DNA of 64,000 nt from Buchnera aphidicola (Cinara cuneomaculata) (GCF_900698865.1 NZ_LR217695.1:62001-126000); one strand, 5' to 3'. Shown: positions 1-10,158, counted from the stretch's first letter. Numbers and translations: made by a program. The notes: generated from the sequence alone by a model not told the origin.

Positions 1-338
1 AACACGAATATTATTATGATATGCATATTTAATTAATATATATCCTGGGTCGTTGATCGTGGGCGTACCTGCTTTAGATACAATCGCCATATTATTTCCA
101 CTTTTTAATATATCGATATATTGATTAGTTTTTTTTCTTTCATTAACGATATTTAAAGATAATAACTTATTTTTAATAGAAAATTGATTTAATAAAATTG
201 ATGTGTATTTAATATTTTCAGTTATAATAAAATCTACTTTTTTAAGAATATTAATAGAGCGATATGTTATATCAAGTAAATTTCCTATGGGTGTCGGAAC
301 GATATATAATAAACCAATATTATTTTTTTTTTATACAT
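1..338 (-). CDS. rsmI: RsmI, 16S rRNA 2'-O-ribose C1402 methyltransferase, 5' part only, start out of frame
   Basis: RsmI methylates the 2'-O of C1402 in the decoding centre of 16S rRNA using S-adenosylmethionine. The gene runs off the left edge, leaving about 105 readable codons of a protein that is about 286 residues in E. coli. The conserved opening LYIVPTPIGNLLDIT and the stretch VSKAGTPTINDPGY identify the family. The only ATG behind a ribosome binding site (AAGGA near 351-356) is at 338-336; it reads M-Y and then enters a run of ten A (332-323) that leaves it one base out of frame with the RsmI reading. In the RsmI frame a TAA sits at 333-331 and no ATG, GTG or TTG follows until well inside the domain. 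Motifs that are nearly invariant in the family are altered: AEDTRHT reads TENIKYT, HDHNE reads NIVNE, and SDAGTP reads SKAGTP. Either slippage on the A run restores the frame, or this is an early pseudogene. The family call is sure; functionality is doubtful. Confidence 0.75.
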
Positions 339-636
339 AAGAATTAATTATTCCTTATATCGATAATTATAGTTTTTAGTTAATTAATACGAAATTAGTA
401 TTTTTTCATCAATAAAGTATTATATATTTTTATATATGCTAACTATATATTTTTTTTTAAAATTATATCATACTTTTTAAAAGATAATTTTGTATTAATT
501 ATTAATAAAATTATTTCTTTATTAAATTCTACAAGTAATTTAATGAATCTAAATTTAGAGAATAGATAAAATTATTTTATGTAAACATAAAATAATTTTA
601 TCTATTATTGGAATATTTTATTAAGGATAATAATCA
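339..636. other. Divergent spacer between rsmI and fabB
   Basis: About 300 bases of AT-rich sequence between the divergent rsmI and fabB genes. It holds no coding sequence that I can recognise. It must contain the promoters of both genes, but the composition is too biased to place -35 and -10 boxes with confidence. The one clear element is the long perfect hairpin at 561-606 next to fabB. Confidence 0.6.
561..606 (+). promoter_or_regulatory. Perfect 22-bp inverted repeat in the fabB leader
   Basis: Bases 561-582 are exactly complementary to 585-606, leaving a two-base gap (AA), so the element folds as a stem of about 21 pairs with a small loop. It ends 16 bases before the fabB ribosome binding site (AAGGA, 623-627). 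No U-run follows directly, so it is not a typical terminator. It could protect the 5' end of the fabB message, or be an operator dyad. The role is inferred; the symmetry is directly visible. Confidence 0.6.
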
Positions 637-1854
637 TTGAAAAGAGTAGTTATTACTGGTTTTGGAATTATTTCAAGTATCGGTGTTACTGAACAAAATA
701 TTGTAAAATTATTAAAAAAAGGTATTTCAGGAATAGTCTTTTCTAAAAAAATGAAAGAATATGGTTTATATAGCACTGTGTGGGGAAATGTTTCTTCTAA
801 AAGAAAAAATCAAATACCTAAAAATTTTTTGCGTTTTATGAATTCTGCATCGATATATTCTTATTTATCTTTACAAGATGCCATTAAAGATAGCAACTTA
901 CATCCTGATGTATATATGGAAAATCCCAGAGTAGGTATTATTATAGGATCTGGTAGTGGAGCTGTTAGTCCGTATACAACTTTATTAATGAATAAAAAAA
1001 ATAATAATAACAAAATTAGTCCATATACAGTTATTAAAAATATGCCTTCTTCTATTTCAGCTTGTTTAGGGGCTTTTTTTAAAATTTATGGTATAAATTA
1101 TTCTATTAGCTCTGCTTGTTCTACTTCTGCACATTGTATTGGAAACGCATACGAACTGATTTCTTTAGGAAAACAAGACATTATTTTTGCAGGCGGCGGA
1201 GAAGAATTAAGTGTAGAATTAGCACATCAATTTGATGTTATGAGGACTTTATCTGTACGATTTAATGAAACTCCTGAACTTTCTTCTCGAGCGTTTGATA
1301 AAAATCGTGATGGATTTGTTATTTCCGGAGGTAGTGGTGTTATTGTTCTAGAAGAATTAAAGTATGCTGTATCTCGAAATGCCAAGATATATGCTGAAAT
1401 AGTTGGTTACGGAACTGCTTGTAATGGTTATGATGTTGTACGTCCAACAAGCGATGGTTGTGTGCGTTGTATGAATAATGCGATTAAAGGTATCAAGAAT
1501 TCTATTAATTATATTAATGCTCATGGCACTTCTACTAAAATTGGCGACATTAAAGAATTAAATGCTATAAAAAAAGTTTTTAATGGTTTTAGTATGCCAT
1601 ATATATCGTCTACTAAATCCATTACAGGTCATTCGTTAGGAGCAGCTGGGGTTCAGGAAATAATTTATACTATGTTAATGATTAAATATAATTTTATTGC
1701 TCCCAGTATTAATATAGAAGATTTAGATCCTATAGCATATAATATGAATATTGTTACAAAACCTATAGATACAATAATAAATTTCGCTATTTCTAATAGT
1801 TTCGGTTTTGGAGGAACAAATGTTAGTTTAGTACTAAAAAATATTATTAAATAA
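637..1854 (+). CDS. fabB: FabB, beta-ketoacyl-ACP synthase I
   Basis: FabB condenses malonyl-ACP with growing acyl-ACP chains in cytoplasmic type II fatty acid synthesis, and is the synthase needed for unsaturated fatty acids. The 405 residues match the full E. coli length. The thiolase-fold active site is intact: the nucleophile cysteine in SSACSTSAHCIGNA (about residue 162), the first histidine in NAHGTSTK, and the lysine and second histidine in STKSITGHSLGAAG. The C-terminal NSFGFGGTN loop is present. The start is TTG at 637, giving MKRVVITG as in the family, with AAGGA at 623-627 nine bases upstream. It is divergent from rsmI and preceded by a long hairpin. FabF shares the fold, but the N-terminus and the VWGNV and GKQDIVFAGGGEEL-like segments are FabB type. 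Confidence 0.97.
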   Translation: MKRVVITGFGIISSIGVTEQNIVKLLKKGISGIVFSKKMKEYGLYSTVWGNVSSKRKNQIPKNFLRFMNSASIYSYLSLQDAIKDSNLHPDVYMENPRVGIIIGSGSGAVSPYTTLLMNKKNNNNKISPYTVIKNMPSSISACLGAFFKIYGINYSISSACSTSAHCIGNAYELISLGKQDIIFAGGGEELSVELAHQFDVMRTLSVRFNETPELSSRAFDKNRDGFVISGGSGVIVLEELKYAVSRNAKIYAEIVGYGTACNGYDVVRPTSDGCVRCMNNAIKGIKNSINYINAHGTSTKIGDIKELNAIKKVFNGFSMPYISSTKSITGHSLGAAGVQEIIYTMLMIKYNFIAPSINIEDLDPIAYNMNIVTKPIDTIINFAISNSFGFGGTNVSLVLKNIIK

Positions 1855-2077
1855 ACAATTATTTAAATTTTTATTGGAAGATTTATGTAATTGTTATATA
1901 TTTTAATAAATATATATTTAATAGTTTTATTATTTAATAATAGGTGTAACATTATATGTAGTGGTATGATTAGATTGATTTTGATAATAATAATATACAC
2001 ATTTCATGTGTTGTTTATATTGATACAGTATTAGTTTAATTTTATTTTTGAATTTCTTATATTATAAGGTTTTATAT

Positions 2078-3034
2078 ATGAATCAACTAGAACAATTAAG
2101 AAAATATACTACTGTAGTAGTAGATAGTGGAGATATAGAATGTATTCAAAAATATAAACCACAAGATGCTACCACTAATCCAACATTAATTTTAAAAAGT
2201 GTTTTATCTAAAAAATATGATTTTATCGTTAATAACGCAATTCAATATGCGCAAAAAATAGGCGGTTCAGTATCTGATAAAGTGCAAAATGCTAGCGATA
2301 TGGTCTCTGTAGGATTTGGTACAGAAATTTTAAAATATATTCCAGGATATATTTCTACGGAGGTTGATGCGCGATTATCTTTTAATACTGATAAATGTAT
2401 ACAAAAATCAATTCAATTAATTAATTTATATCGTAATCGAGGGGTTGACACTTCTCGAGTTCTTATAAAGTTAGCGGCTACATGGGAGTGCATTCAAGCA
2501 GCTCATCAACTAAAAAAATTAGGCATTTTTTGTAATTTAACATTACTATTTTCTTTCGCTCAGGCTCGTGCATGTGCGGACGCTAATGTTTTTTTAATTT
2601 CTCCATTCGTGGGTCGAATTTATGATTGGTATCAAAAATTTAGTTTAAATTCTTCGTATTGTTCTTTATCTGACCCTGGAATTTTAGCTGTAAAAAAAAT
2701 TTTTGTATATTATAAAAAATATATGTATAAAACTATTATTATGAGTGCCAGTTTTAGACGAATAGAACAAATTTTAGAATTAGCTGGATGTGATCGTATT
2801 ACTATATCTCCTGATTTATTAGAACAACTAAAAATACAAACATTGAGTTTTACGAAAAAATTAGATGCTTCTAAAATTGATACTGTAGCAACTCAACCGG
2901 TTCCGTTAACAGAATCTGAATTTAGATTTTTACATAATCAAGACGCTATGGCTGTTGAAAAGTTATCCGAAGGTATTCGACAATTTAGTTATGATCAAAT
3001 GGAACTAGAAAAATTTTTATTAAACTTAATATAG
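2078..3034 (+). CDS. tal: Transaldolase
   Basis: Transaldolase moves a dihydroxyacetone unit from sedoheptulose 7-phosphate to glyceraldehyde 3-phosphate in the non-oxidative pentose phosphate pathway, producing erythrose 4-phosphate for aromatic synthesis. The protein is 318 residues, the usual length. The Schiff-base lysine lies in [23 protein letters not shown] and [14 protein letters not shown] supply the other conserved active-site residues. I start at ATG 2078 ([14 protein letters not shown]), which matches the family N-terminus and has AAGG nine bases upstream; an in-frame ATG 30 bases earlier would add an unrelated extension. It lies directly before tkt, the talA-tktB order of E. coli, and the two probably share a transcript. 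Confidence 0.97.
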   Translation: MNQLEQLRKYTTVVVDSGDIECIQKYKPQDATTNPTLILKSVLSKKYDFIVNNAIQYAQKIGGSVSDKVQNASDMVSVGFGTEILKYIPGYISTEVDARLSFNTDKCIQKSIQLINLYRNRGVDTSRVLIKLAATWECIQAAHQLKKLGIFCNLTLLFSFAQARACADANVFLISPFVGRIYDWYQKFSLNSSYCSLSDPGILAVKKIFVYYKKYMYKTIIMSASFRRIEQILELAGCDRITISPDLLEQLKIQTLSFTKKLDASKIDTVATQPVPLTESEFRFLHNQDAMAVEKLSEGIRQFSYDQMELEKFLLNLI

Positions 3035-3053
3035 TTTTTAAAAACTATATTAA
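3026..3053 (+). terminator. 28-nt perfect palindrome over the tal stop codon
   Basis: TTAATATAG followed by five T, five A and CTATATTAA forms an uninterrupted inverted repeat that includes the tal stop codon (3032-3034). It could act as a weak terminator or as a processing or stability element between tal and tkt. It lacks a GC stem and a following U-run, so complete termination is unlikely. Confidence 0.4.
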
Positions 3054-3105
3054 AATAATATATTTATAATATTTTTATGAGAATTACTTTCTGAAAGGAA
3101 CATAC

Positions 3106-5100
3106 ATGTTATTTCGACGTGAGTTATCTAATGCAGCGCGAATGTTAAGTATTGATGCGGTTCAACGAGCGCAATCTGGTCATCCAGGTGCTCCTATGGG
3201 TATGGCTGATATTGCTGAAGTTTTATGGCGTGATTTTTTAAAACATAATCCTAATAATCCGTTATGGCAAAATAGAGATCGATTTATTATATCAAACGGT
3301 CATGCTTCTATGTTATTATATAGTTTGTTGCATCTATCTGGATACAATATATCTATAGAAGATTTAAAAAATTTTCGGCAATGTTTTTCTAATACTCCTG
3401 GTCATCCTGAAGTTGGTTGTACTCCAGGAGTAGAGATTACTACTGGTCCTTTAGGTCAAGGACTAGCTTCTAGCGTAGGTATGGCTATTGCTGAAAAATT
3501 ATTATCACAATATTTTAATAGAAATAATTTTAATATTATTGATCACTATACGTGGGTATTTGCTGGTGATGGATGTTTAATGGAAGGTATTTCTCATGAG
3601 GCATGTTCATTAGCGGGTACATGGCAATTAGGTAAATTAATTGTTTTTTATGATAAAAATGGTATTTCGATTGACGGCGAAATATCTGGTTGGTTTACTG
3701 ATGATACAAAAAAACGGTTTTTAGCATATAATTGGCACGTAATAGAAATAAACGGTCATAATTCAGAAGAGATTATTAATGCTATAAAAATAGCTAAAGG
3801 CAACATAATTCAACCATCATTAATAGTATGTAATACAGTTATTGGATTCGGTTCTCCTAATAAATCTGGTAAATCTAGTGCGCACGGAGCACCTTTAGGT
3901 GAAGTAGAAGTAGCTTTAACTCGTAAACAGTTAAATTGGATTCATCCTCCATTTTTTATTCCTCCTCATATATATTCTGCATGGAATGCTAGTCATTCAG
4001 GACAATTAGTAGAATTATCATGGAAAAATTTACTTAAAGAATATTCTATTAAATATCCAAAGTTATATTCGGAATATATACGTCGATTTAAACGACAATT
4101 ACCTAGTCAGTTAGATGATAAATTGCAAGAATTTTTATTACAATTAAATAGTTCATTAAAAGATGTTTCTACACGCGAAGCATCACAAAATTTTTTAGAA
4201 AAATTTGGATCTTATTTACCGGAATTAATAGGCGGTTCTGCTGACTTGGCTCCTAGTAATTTAACTATTTGGTCCGGATCTAAATCTATTAATAAAGAGA
4301 ATTTAGGTAATTATATTCATTACGGAGTAAGAGAATTTGGAATGACAGCTATAGCAAATGGAATATATCATCATGGAGGATTTATTCCGTATACTGCTAC
4401 TTTTTTAGTTTTTGTTGATTACGCACGTAATGCTGTACGAATGGCGGCATTAATGAAAACACAACAAATTTTCATTTATACACATGATTCTATTGGTTTA
4501 GGAGAAGACGGTCCTACTCATCAACCAATTGAACATATCTCTACATTAAGATATATACCTAATTTAAGTGTTTGGAGACCTTGTGATTCCGTTGAAACCG
4601 CAGTGTCTTGGTTTTATGGTTTAAAAAGAAAAAAAGGACCTACATCTTTAATATTGTCTCGTCAAAATATAACACAATTTTCAAGGACTGATGATCAAGT
4701 AAAAAATATTTTTAAAGGCGGATATATTTTAAGAGAATATGGAACAGTTATTACTATAATTATTATTGCAACTGGATCAGAAGTACCGTTAGCAATTAAA
4801 GTTGCTAAAAAATTATATACATTAGGGTATCATACCCGGGTAGTTTCTATGGTTTCTACGGATTGTTTTGATAATCAAGATATAATATATCGTGAATCTG
4901 TTCTTCCTACAAAAATTATACATCGAATCTCTATAGAAGCTGGTATTAGTGATTATTGGTATAAATATGTAGGTCTTAATGGTATTAAGATTGGTATTGA
5001 TACGTTTGGAGAATCTGGTCCTGGAAAAAATTTATTCAAAATATTTGGTTTTACGGTAAATAAGATTGTTTCTCGAATTAAAAAAATATTTTTTAGTTAA
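3106..5100 (+). CDS. tkt: Transketolase
   Basis: Transketolase is a thiamine-diphosphate enzyme that transfers two-carbon units between pentose phosphate intermediates, linking glycolysis to ribose 5-phosphate and erythrose 4-phosphate. The 664 residues match the family (663-667). Seen in order: the N-terminal [17 protein letters not shown], the TPP/metal motif GDGCLMEG followed by the downstream asparagine of KNGISIDG, the catalytic-loop segment SSAHGAPLG, the middle-domain [11 protein letters not shown], and [18 protein letters not shown] good ribosome binding site (AAAGGAA) precedes the ATG by about seven bases. It follows tal closely. The C-terminal domain is complete, with a lysine-rich last 20 residues typical of this biased genome. 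Confidence 0.98.
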   Translation: MLFRRELSNAARMLSIDAVQRAQSGHPGAPMGMADIAEVLWRDFLKHNPNNPLWQNRDRFIISNGHASMLLYSLLHLSGYNISIEDLKNFRQCFSNTPGHPEVGCTPGVEITTGPLGQGLASSVGMAIAEKLLSQYFNRNNFNIIDHYTWVFAGDGCLMEGISHEACSLAGTWQLGKLIVFYDKNGISIDGEISGWFTDDTKKRFLAYNWHVIEINGHNSEEIINAIKIAKGNIIQPSLIVCNTVIGFGSPNKSGKSSAHGAPLGEVEVALTRKQLNWIHPPFFIPPHIYSAWNASHSGQLVELSWKNLLKEYSIKYPKLYSEYIRRFKRQLPSQLDDKLQEFLLQLNSSLKDVSTREASQNFLEKFGSYLPELIGGSADLAPSNLTIWSGSKSINKENLGNYIHYGVREFGMTAIANGIYHHGGFIPYTATFLVFVDYARNAVRMAALMKTQQIFIYTHDSIGLGEDGPTHQPIEHISTLRYIPNLSVWRPCDSVETAVSWFYGLKRKKGPTSLILSRQNITQFSRTDDQVKNIFKGGYILREYGTVITIIIIATGSEVPLAIKVAKKLYTLGYHTRVVSMVSTDCFDNQDIIYRESVLPTKIIHRISIEAGISDYWYKYVGLNGIKIGIDTFGESGPGKNLFKIFGFTVNKIVSRIKKIFFS

Positions 5101-5133
5101 CTGATCTAATTTTTTCAGTTTTATGTTTTTTAG
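5099..5133 (+). terminator. Probable weak terminator after tkt
   Basis: AACTGA at 5099-5104 pairs with TCAGTT at 5115-5120, giving a six-base-pair stem, and is followed by a U-rich tail (TTATGTTTTTTAG). It overlaps the tkt stop codon. The layout fits a weak intrinsic terminator, but the stem is short. Confidence 0.4.
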
Positions 5134-5208
5134 TATGTTATTTTTTCATTAAAAAACGGTTTTTAATATAATAATTAGGAATTATGTAAGATAATATTAG
5201 GGTATGGT

Positions 5209-6339
5209 ATGCATACAACAGTATTAAATTTAGCACGAAAATTAATTAATATACCATCAATTAGTCCAAACGATTTTGGTTGTCAAGAAATTTTAATACA
5301 AAGATTACAATCTTATGGATTTTTTATTGAAAGAATGAATTTTAATGACACTAGTAATTTTTGGGCATGGCGAGGATCAGGAAAAACAATTACTTTTTTA
5401 GGACATACTGATGTAGTACCAGCTGGAAATATACTTGATTGGAATCATCCGCCATTTACATCTACTGTAGAACATGGGTTTTTATTTGGCAGGGGTGCGG
5501 TAGATATGAAAGGTTCAATAGCTGCTATGACAGTAGCGGTAGAAAAATTCGTTCAAAAAAATCCTAATCATAATGGTCGTATATCATTTTTAATTACTTC
5601 AGATGAAGAATCAACAGGTAAAAATGGAACTAAAAGAGTAATTTCATTATTAAAAAATCGTAAAGAAATAATTGATTATTGTCTAATTGGCGAACCGACT
5701 AGCGAAAAAGTTTTAGGTGATTGTATTAAAAATGGTCGTCGAGGTTCTTTATCAATTGATTTAACGATATATGGTAAACAAGGTCATACAGCATATCCGG
5801 AATTAGCTGTAAATCCTATTCATATTTCTATACCGTTTTTAACAGAACTATCTACTATATCATTTGATGATGGTAATGATTTTTTTAAACCAACTACATT
5901 ACAAATTTTAAAAACGTCTTCGGGAAAAAAATACGTAACTAATATGATTCCAGGAGAATTAAATATTTCTTTAAATGTAAGATTTAGTTATTTATCAAGC
6001 GAAAAAAAAATTATTAATACAATTGATATGTTACTTAAAAAATATTTTATAAAATATTCTATTCGCTGGATTTGTCATGCTAGACCATTTTTTTGTTCGC
6101 CGGATAGGTTTTACAATGTTGTTGCAGATAGTATATATCGACAAACTAATGTAACTACTATTTTAAAAACAAACGGTGGTACTTCTGACGGACGATTTAT
6201 GACGGATATCGCAAATGAAATAGTAGAATGTGGTTTATTAAATTCTACTATTCATCAAATCAATGAATGCGTTAGTGTTTCAGATTTATTTACATTACAA
6301 AATATTTATAATAGTGTATTAGATACACTATTGTTGTAA
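5209..6339 (+). CDS. dapE: DapE, succinyl-diaminopimelate desuccinylase
   Basis: DapE hydrolyses N-succinyl-LL-2,6-diaminopimelate to succinate and LL-diaminopimelate, the precursor of lysine and peptidoglycan. The 376 residues are one more than in E. coli. The dinuclear zinc site is intact: FLGHTDVVPAG (His and Asp), GRGAVDMKGS (bridging Asp), TSDEESTGKNGT (catalytic Glu pair), IGEPTS, and the C-terminal IHQINECV histidine. The dimerisation insert with NGRRGSLS and GKQGHTAYP is present. ATG 5209 gives the family N-terminus; AGGG about six bases upstream is a modest ribosome binding site. It is convergent with dapA, another gene of the same pathway. Confidence 0.97.
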   Translation: MHTTVLNLARKLINIPSISPNDFGCQEILIQRLQSYGFFIERMNFNDTSNFWAWRGSGKTITFLGHTDVVPAGNILDWNHPPFTSTVEHGFLFGRGAVDMKGSIAAMTVAVEKFVQKNPNHNGRISFLITSDEESTGKNGTKRVISLLKNRKEIIDYCLIGEPTSEKVLGDCIKNGRRGSLSIDLTIYGKQGHTAYPELAVNPIHISIPFLTELSTISFDDGNDFFKPTTLQILKTSSGKKYVTNMIPGELNISLNVRFSYLSSEKKIINTIDMLLKKYFIKYSIRWICHARPFFCSPDRFYNVVADSIYRQTNVTTILKTNGGTSDGRFMTDIANEIVECGLLNSTIHQINECVSVSDLFTLQNIYNSVLDTLLL

Positions 6340-6424
6340 TTTTTTTTTAAATGAGGCGCTATGTTTAAAGTTAATATTATTTTGATTAATTATTAATTAA
6401 TATAATTATATATATATTTTCTAT

Positions 6425-6453
6425 GCAATGATAAAGATTTATTTTATCATTGC
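6425..6453. terminator. Hairpin between convergent dapE and dapA
   Basis: GCAATGATAAA (6425-6435) and TTTATCATTGC (6443-6453) form an 11-bp perfect stem with a seven-base loop, about 85 bases after dapE and 140 bases after the end of dapA. It is usable from both strands. A second, shorter hairpin (ACATAACT and AGTTATGT, 6528-6551) lies closer to dapA. Neither is followed by a strong U-run, so the termination role is inferred from position. The remaining bases of the 6340-6593 spacer show nothing else. Confidence 0.5.
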
Positions 6454-6593
6454 GTAATAAGTATATTGAGTGTTTCTAAATGAAATAGATTTTGATAAAT
6501 ATTTTTTATATATGTATATGTTATGGTACATAACTATAAGAACAGTTATGTTTATAGAATTATTCTATTGTATAATACTATGGATAGAATATA

Positions 6594-7469
6594 CTATAAA
6601 TTAATTGAATTAATAACTTTTTTTAATATATTTTGATTTTTTTTTAATAACGGCGTCATAGGTAATCTTAATGAATCTGATTCTATTAATCCGACATATT
6701 TAGTAGCCCATTTTATGGGTATAGGATTTGTTTCTTTGAATAAAAGATGATGTAGAAGATTTAATTTTTGATTTATTTTTCTAGCTTTTATAAAATCTCC
6801 TTGTAATGCTAGTGTACACATTTTTGTCATATAATTTGCGGCAATGTTTGCTGTTACTGAAATAACGCCTATTCCTCCTAGTTGGATAAAATCTAATGCT
6901 GTTGTATCATCGCCACTAATTAAAAGAAAATCATTTTTTACTAATTTTTTAATTTGATTAATTCTAGATAAATCTCCTGAAGCATCTTTTAATCCAATTA
7001 TATTTTTATAATGAGATAGTTTAGCAATTGTTTCTGGTAATAAATTACATCCTGTCCTATTAGGAACATTATATAATATTTGTGGTAAGCAAGTATTTTC
7101 GGAAATGGCTTTAAAATGAAGATATAATCCTTGTTGTGTAGGTCTATTATAATAAGGAGTAACACTTAAACAACCTGAAACTCCAGATTTTTCAAGTTTT
7201 TTAGTTAAAAGAATACTTTCAGAAGTAGCGTTAGATCCTGTTCCGGCTATTATAGGTATTTTTTCATCTGCAAATTCTAGAGTATGCATAATGACATTTG
7301 TATGTTCTTTTCGGGTTAACGTTGCTGACTCTCCAGTTGTTCCTACAGAAATTATTGCATTTGTTTTGTTATCAATATGATAATTTATTATTTTTTTTAA
7401 GCTTTTTTTGCAAATATTTCCTTTGTTATCCATTGGTGTAATAAGAGCAACCATGCTTCCTTTAAACAT
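6594..7469 (-). CDS. dapA: DapA, 4-hydroxy-tetrahydrodipicolinate synthase
   Basis: DapA condenses pyruvate with aspartate semialdehyde, the first committed step of lysine and diaminopimelate synthesis. From ATG 7469 the protein is 291 residues, against 292 in E. coli. The TIM-barrel active site is visible: [11 protein letters not shown] (the two threonines), [10 protein letters not shown] (tyrosine), and [11 protein letters not shown] (Schiff-base lysine). I place the start at [13 protein letters not shown], which has AAGGA eight bases upstream; an in-frame ATG at 7517 would add 16 non-conserved residues without a better ribosome binding site. Lysine is a nutrient supplied to the host, so retention of dapA with dapB and dapE in this window is expected. 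Confidence 0.96.
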   Translation of the reverse strand: MFKGSMVALITPMDNKGNICKKSLKKIINYHIDNKTNAIISVGTTGESATLTRKEHTNVIMHTLEFADEKIPIIAGTGSNATSESILLTKKLEKSGVSGCLSVTPYYNRPTQQGLYLHFKAISENTCLPQILYNVPNRTGCNLLPETIAKLSHYKNIIGLKDASGDLSRINQIKKLVKNDFLLISGDDTTALDFIQLGGIGVISVTANIAANYMTKMCTLALQGDFIKARKINQKLNLLHHLLFKETNPIPIKWATKYVGLIESDSLRLPMTPLLKKNQNILKKVINSINL

Positions 7470-7842
7470 TTTTTTGATTCCTTGTGAATACAAGAATATA
7501 TTTTTTTTTAAATGCAATTAAAATTTTTTTAAATAATTTAATTTAAATTTATAAAAACAATTATTTTATTTATATCAATATTTAATATTGTTTGTTAAAA
7601 ATAAAATTTTTTAAAAATAAAAGGAATTTGATATATTTATCATAAATTTTTTATTATTGATAATAGATTTTATTTATATTCATGAATAGTTATAGAATTC
7701 TAATATAGATTATTTTTAATGTATTGAATTTTTGTATATTTTAATTATTATATGATTATATCAATTTTAATTGATAAAAGTATAACTTAATTATACTAAG
7801 TCAATAATTTACTATCAATGTATTATTAGTAATATACGATTA
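7470..7842. other. Spacer between aroC and dapA, with two stem-loops
   Basis: About 370 bases of AT-rich sequence between two genes read on the - strand. Two small hairpins lie just past the aroC stop: AGTATAA with TTATACT (7779-7797) and TATCAAT with ATTGATA (7759-7776). As a tandem pair they may end the aroC message. I see no coding sequence or recognisable gene remnant in the rest. Confidence 0.5.
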
Positions 7843-8901
7843 TTATCCGCATTGAGCTCGAAATCGTAAAACATGATCCATTAATGTTATTGCTAACATA
7901 GCTTCTGCAATTGGTACAGCTCTTATACCAACACAAGGATCATGTCGACCTTTTGTTATTATATAAGTTTCTTTTCCGAATTTATCAATTGTTTTGCCGG
8001 GTATTCTAATACTCGATGTTGGCTTAAAAGCTGCCTGAACAATTATTTTTTCTCCATTACTAATACCTCCTAAAATTCCACCTGAATGATTACTGGCAAA
8101 TCCGTTTGGTAAAATTTCATCTCGATGAATATCACCTGTTTGCTCAACAACTTTGATGCCGTCTCCAATTTCAATAGATTTAGCTGCATTGATGCTCATA
8201 ATCGCGTGCGCAATATCTGCGTTGAGCCTATCAAATACGGGTTCTCCTAATCCAATAGGAACATTTTTTGCAATGATAGTAATTTTAGCTCCAACAGAAT
8301 TACCGGATTTTTTTAAGGTTTTCATATACTGACTTAATGGTTTGATTTTTTCGGAATTACTACAAAAAAATGGATTATTTTCTACTTCTTTCCATGATTT
8401 AAAAGGACATTTAATAGGTCCTAATTGTGATAAATATCCTCGAATAATAATATTAAATTTTATTTTTAAATACTGTTTTGCAATGGCTCCTGCTGCCACG
8501 CGTATAGCTGTTTCTCTAGCTGAAGCTCTGCCACCACCTCTATAATCTCGAATTCCATATTTTTTGTCGTATGTAAAATCAGCATGATTGGGGCGATATA
8601 TATTTTTGATACTAGAATAGTCTTGTGAACGTGTATCTGTATTTTTGATGTTTATTCCTATACTAGTTCCTGTTGTCATTCCTTTAAATACACCAGAAAA
8701 AATTTCAATAACATCAGATTCTCTTCTAGGAGAGGTAAATGAAGAAAAACCCGGTCGTCTTCTATTTAATTCATACTGTATATCACTAGTTTTTAAAGGA
8801 AATCCAGGTGGTACTCCATCAATAATTCCAGCTAACATAGGTCCATGTGATTCCCCGCATGTTGTTACTTTAAATAACTTTCCTATAGTATTTCCAGACA
8901 T
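7843..8901 (-). CDS. aroC: AroC, chorismate synthase
   Basis: Chorismate synthase converts 5-enolpyruvylshikimate 3-phosphate to chorismate, the last common step to phenylalanine, tyrosine and tryptophan; it needs reduced FMN. The 352 residues match the family. The signature [18 protein letters not shown] is at residues 16-33, the [14 protein letters not shown] motif near residue 120, and the C-terminal [17 protein letters not shown]. The ATG at 8901 has GAGGT just upstream. It is divergent from smrB and upstream of dapA on the same strand, though the 370-base spacer with hairpins suggests separate transcripts. Confidence 0.98.
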   Translation of the reverse strand: MSGNTIGKLFKVTTCGESHGPMLAGIIDGVPPGFPLKTSDIQYELNRRRPGFSSFTSPRRESDVIEIFSGVFKGMTTGTSIGINIKNTDTRSQDYSSIKNIYRPNHADFTYDKKYGIRDYRGGGRASARETAIRVAAGAIAKQYLKIKFNIIIRGYLSQLGPIKCPFKSWKEVENNPFFCSNSEKIKPLSQYMKTLKKSGNSVGAKITIIAKNVPIGLGEPVFDRLNADIAHAIMSINAAKSIEIGDGIKVVEQTGDIHRDEILPNGFASNHSGGILGGISNGEKIIVQAAFKPTSSIRIPGKTIDKFGKETYIITKGRHDPCVGIRAVPIAEAMLAITLMDHVLRFRAQCG

Positions 8902-9015
8902 TTTAACCTCAATTTTAAAATAATTAAATATACATTTAAATCTAAAACCATTTTATATTATTATAATGTTTTATTTATTTAAAATAAATATATTATTGAC
9001 TATATTGGTCTATAT

Positions 9016-9037
9016 ATATAAGTATATATACTTATAT
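9016..9037. repeat. 22-nt AT palindrome in the aroC-smrB divergent spacer
   Basis: The sequence is symmetric around the centre of AGTATATATACT for 22 bases. It lies between the divergent aroC and smrB starts. It may be a cruciform-prone promoter-region element or a chance product of alternating AT sequence; I cannot distinguish these. Confidence 0.35.
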
Positions 9038-9146
9038 TTTTTTGTGTAATTTGTTTTAACACTATAAAAAATAGTTAATATTCTTTTAAGTGTTATACAT
9101 TTATAAAATTTTATTATGGCAATTAATTATTATGGAAAATTTATTT

Positions 9147-9689
9147 ATGAAAAAAAATAATTCAATTAATTTAAATAAAAAAGAAACTTTTTTACATTAT
9201 ATGAAAGGAGTAAAACGAATTATACAAGATAAAATTTATCATCTAGATGTTAATAATAATAATCAACATACTGTACATAATAAAGATATTTATACACAAG
9301 AAGCGCATAGTTATTACTTTAAAAGTCTAACGAATGAACATAAATATTCTTTACATGATAATCCTATTTGTTTTGTTCGTAATTTGAATTATAATTTCAA
9401 TCTGAAAAAATTAAAAAGAGGTGAATATATACCAGAAATTATTTTAGATTTACATGGAATGAATTTATATCAAGCACGAAAAGAGTTAGGAAAATTAATT
9501 ACAATTTGTCATCAAGAAAAATTTTTTTGTGCTAGTATTTTACATGGACATGGCAAAAAAATATTAAAAAAATATATTCCGTTTTGGTTATCAAAACATC
9601 CTGATATATTAGCATTTCATCAGGCTCCGAAAATATTTGGATATGATGCAGCTATCTTAGTTGTTATAAAAAATGATGATTTGCAATAA
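9147..9689 (+). CDS. smrB: SmrB, Smr-domain endonuclease acting on collided ribosomes
   Basis: This is the former yfcN. In E. coli SmrB cleaves mRNA between collided ribosomes so that stalled complexes can be rescued. From ATG 9147 the protein is 180 residues, against 183 in E. coli. The N-terminal part carries the FVRNLNYNFNLKKLKRGEYIPE hook region, shown here only by its key residues F, N, L and R. The Smr domain follows with DLHGMN at residues 101-106 and LHGHGKKILKK near residue 135, ending in FHQAPKIFGYDAAILVVI. Upstream in-frame starts at 9090 and 9132 are possible but less family-like; GGAA lies eight bases before 9147. It is divergent from aroC and followed by the histidine operon. 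Confidence 0.9.
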   Translation: MKKNNSINLNKKETFLHYMKGVKRIIQDKIYHLDVNNNNQHTVHNKDIYTQEAHSYYFKSLTNEHKYSLHDNPICFVRNLNYNFNLKKLKRGEYIPEIILDLHGMNLYQARKELGKLITICHQEKFFCASILHGHGKKILKKYIPFWLSKHPDILAFHQAPKIFGYDAAILVVIKNDDLQ

Positions 9690-10158
9690 ATACCGTCTTT
9701 TTATGAGAGTAGTATGATTACTGTTATGTTTTAAGAAAATGAATTAATAATTTTTATTATTAAAATTTAATTATATTTTTATTATTAATTTTTTTTATTT
9801 AAAATATTTAAAAATATTTTTTTATTTTTTAGAATATATATTATTATATTAATAAATTTATTAGTTTAGTTATTAAAAAATAGATAATTATTTATTTTCA
9901 TGATTATTAATGATATATTAATTATATTAATGATAAGTTATAAGGTTATAACTTAAACATAGAATGTTTAAGTTGTTTAAACTATATAATATAGTGTTTA
10001 TATTACAGTGTTATGCTGGTATAATTAAAAATTAATTGTTTAAATAATTATATATATTAATCAAATATGATATATAATATGTCATTTATATGTTGCAAAG
10101 TTAAAGACATTGTTATCTTTAGGGATGTTTAAGAATACTGATAAATAGGACGATAAAA
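9690..10158. other. Leader region upstream of the histidine operon
   Basis: A 469-base AT-rich spacer between smrB and hisG. I searched for an E. coli-like his leader peptide, a short reading frame with a run of histidine codons before an attenuator, and see none. The clearest element is the strong hairpin at 9950-9974. A weak promoter-like pair, TTGCAA at 10093-10098 and TATCTT at 10114-10119, has a short 15-base spacer and is only suggestive. Confidence 0.5.
9950..9974 (+). promoter_or_regulatory. 11-bp hairpin upstream of hisG
   Basis: AACTTAAACAT (9950-9960) pairs exactly with ATGTTTAAGTT (9964-9974) across the three-base loop AGA. It is 185 bases upstream of the hisG start. It could be the terminator of smrB or part of the his operon leader. 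No U-run follows, which weakens the terminator reading. Confidence 0.4.

Noticed and set aside
7470..7517. N-terminal extension of dapA from an upstream ATG
   Set aside because: The extra 16 residues are not conserved in the family, and the downstream ATG has a good ribosome binding site and the expected protein length.
8342..8923. Two + strand frames antisense to aroC
   Set aside because: Complement of well-conserved aroC codons; no independent protein features.
9690..10158. A his-operon leader peptide and attenuator like those of E. coli
   Set aside because: No short reading frame with consecutive histidine codons is present; only a hairpin without a U-run.
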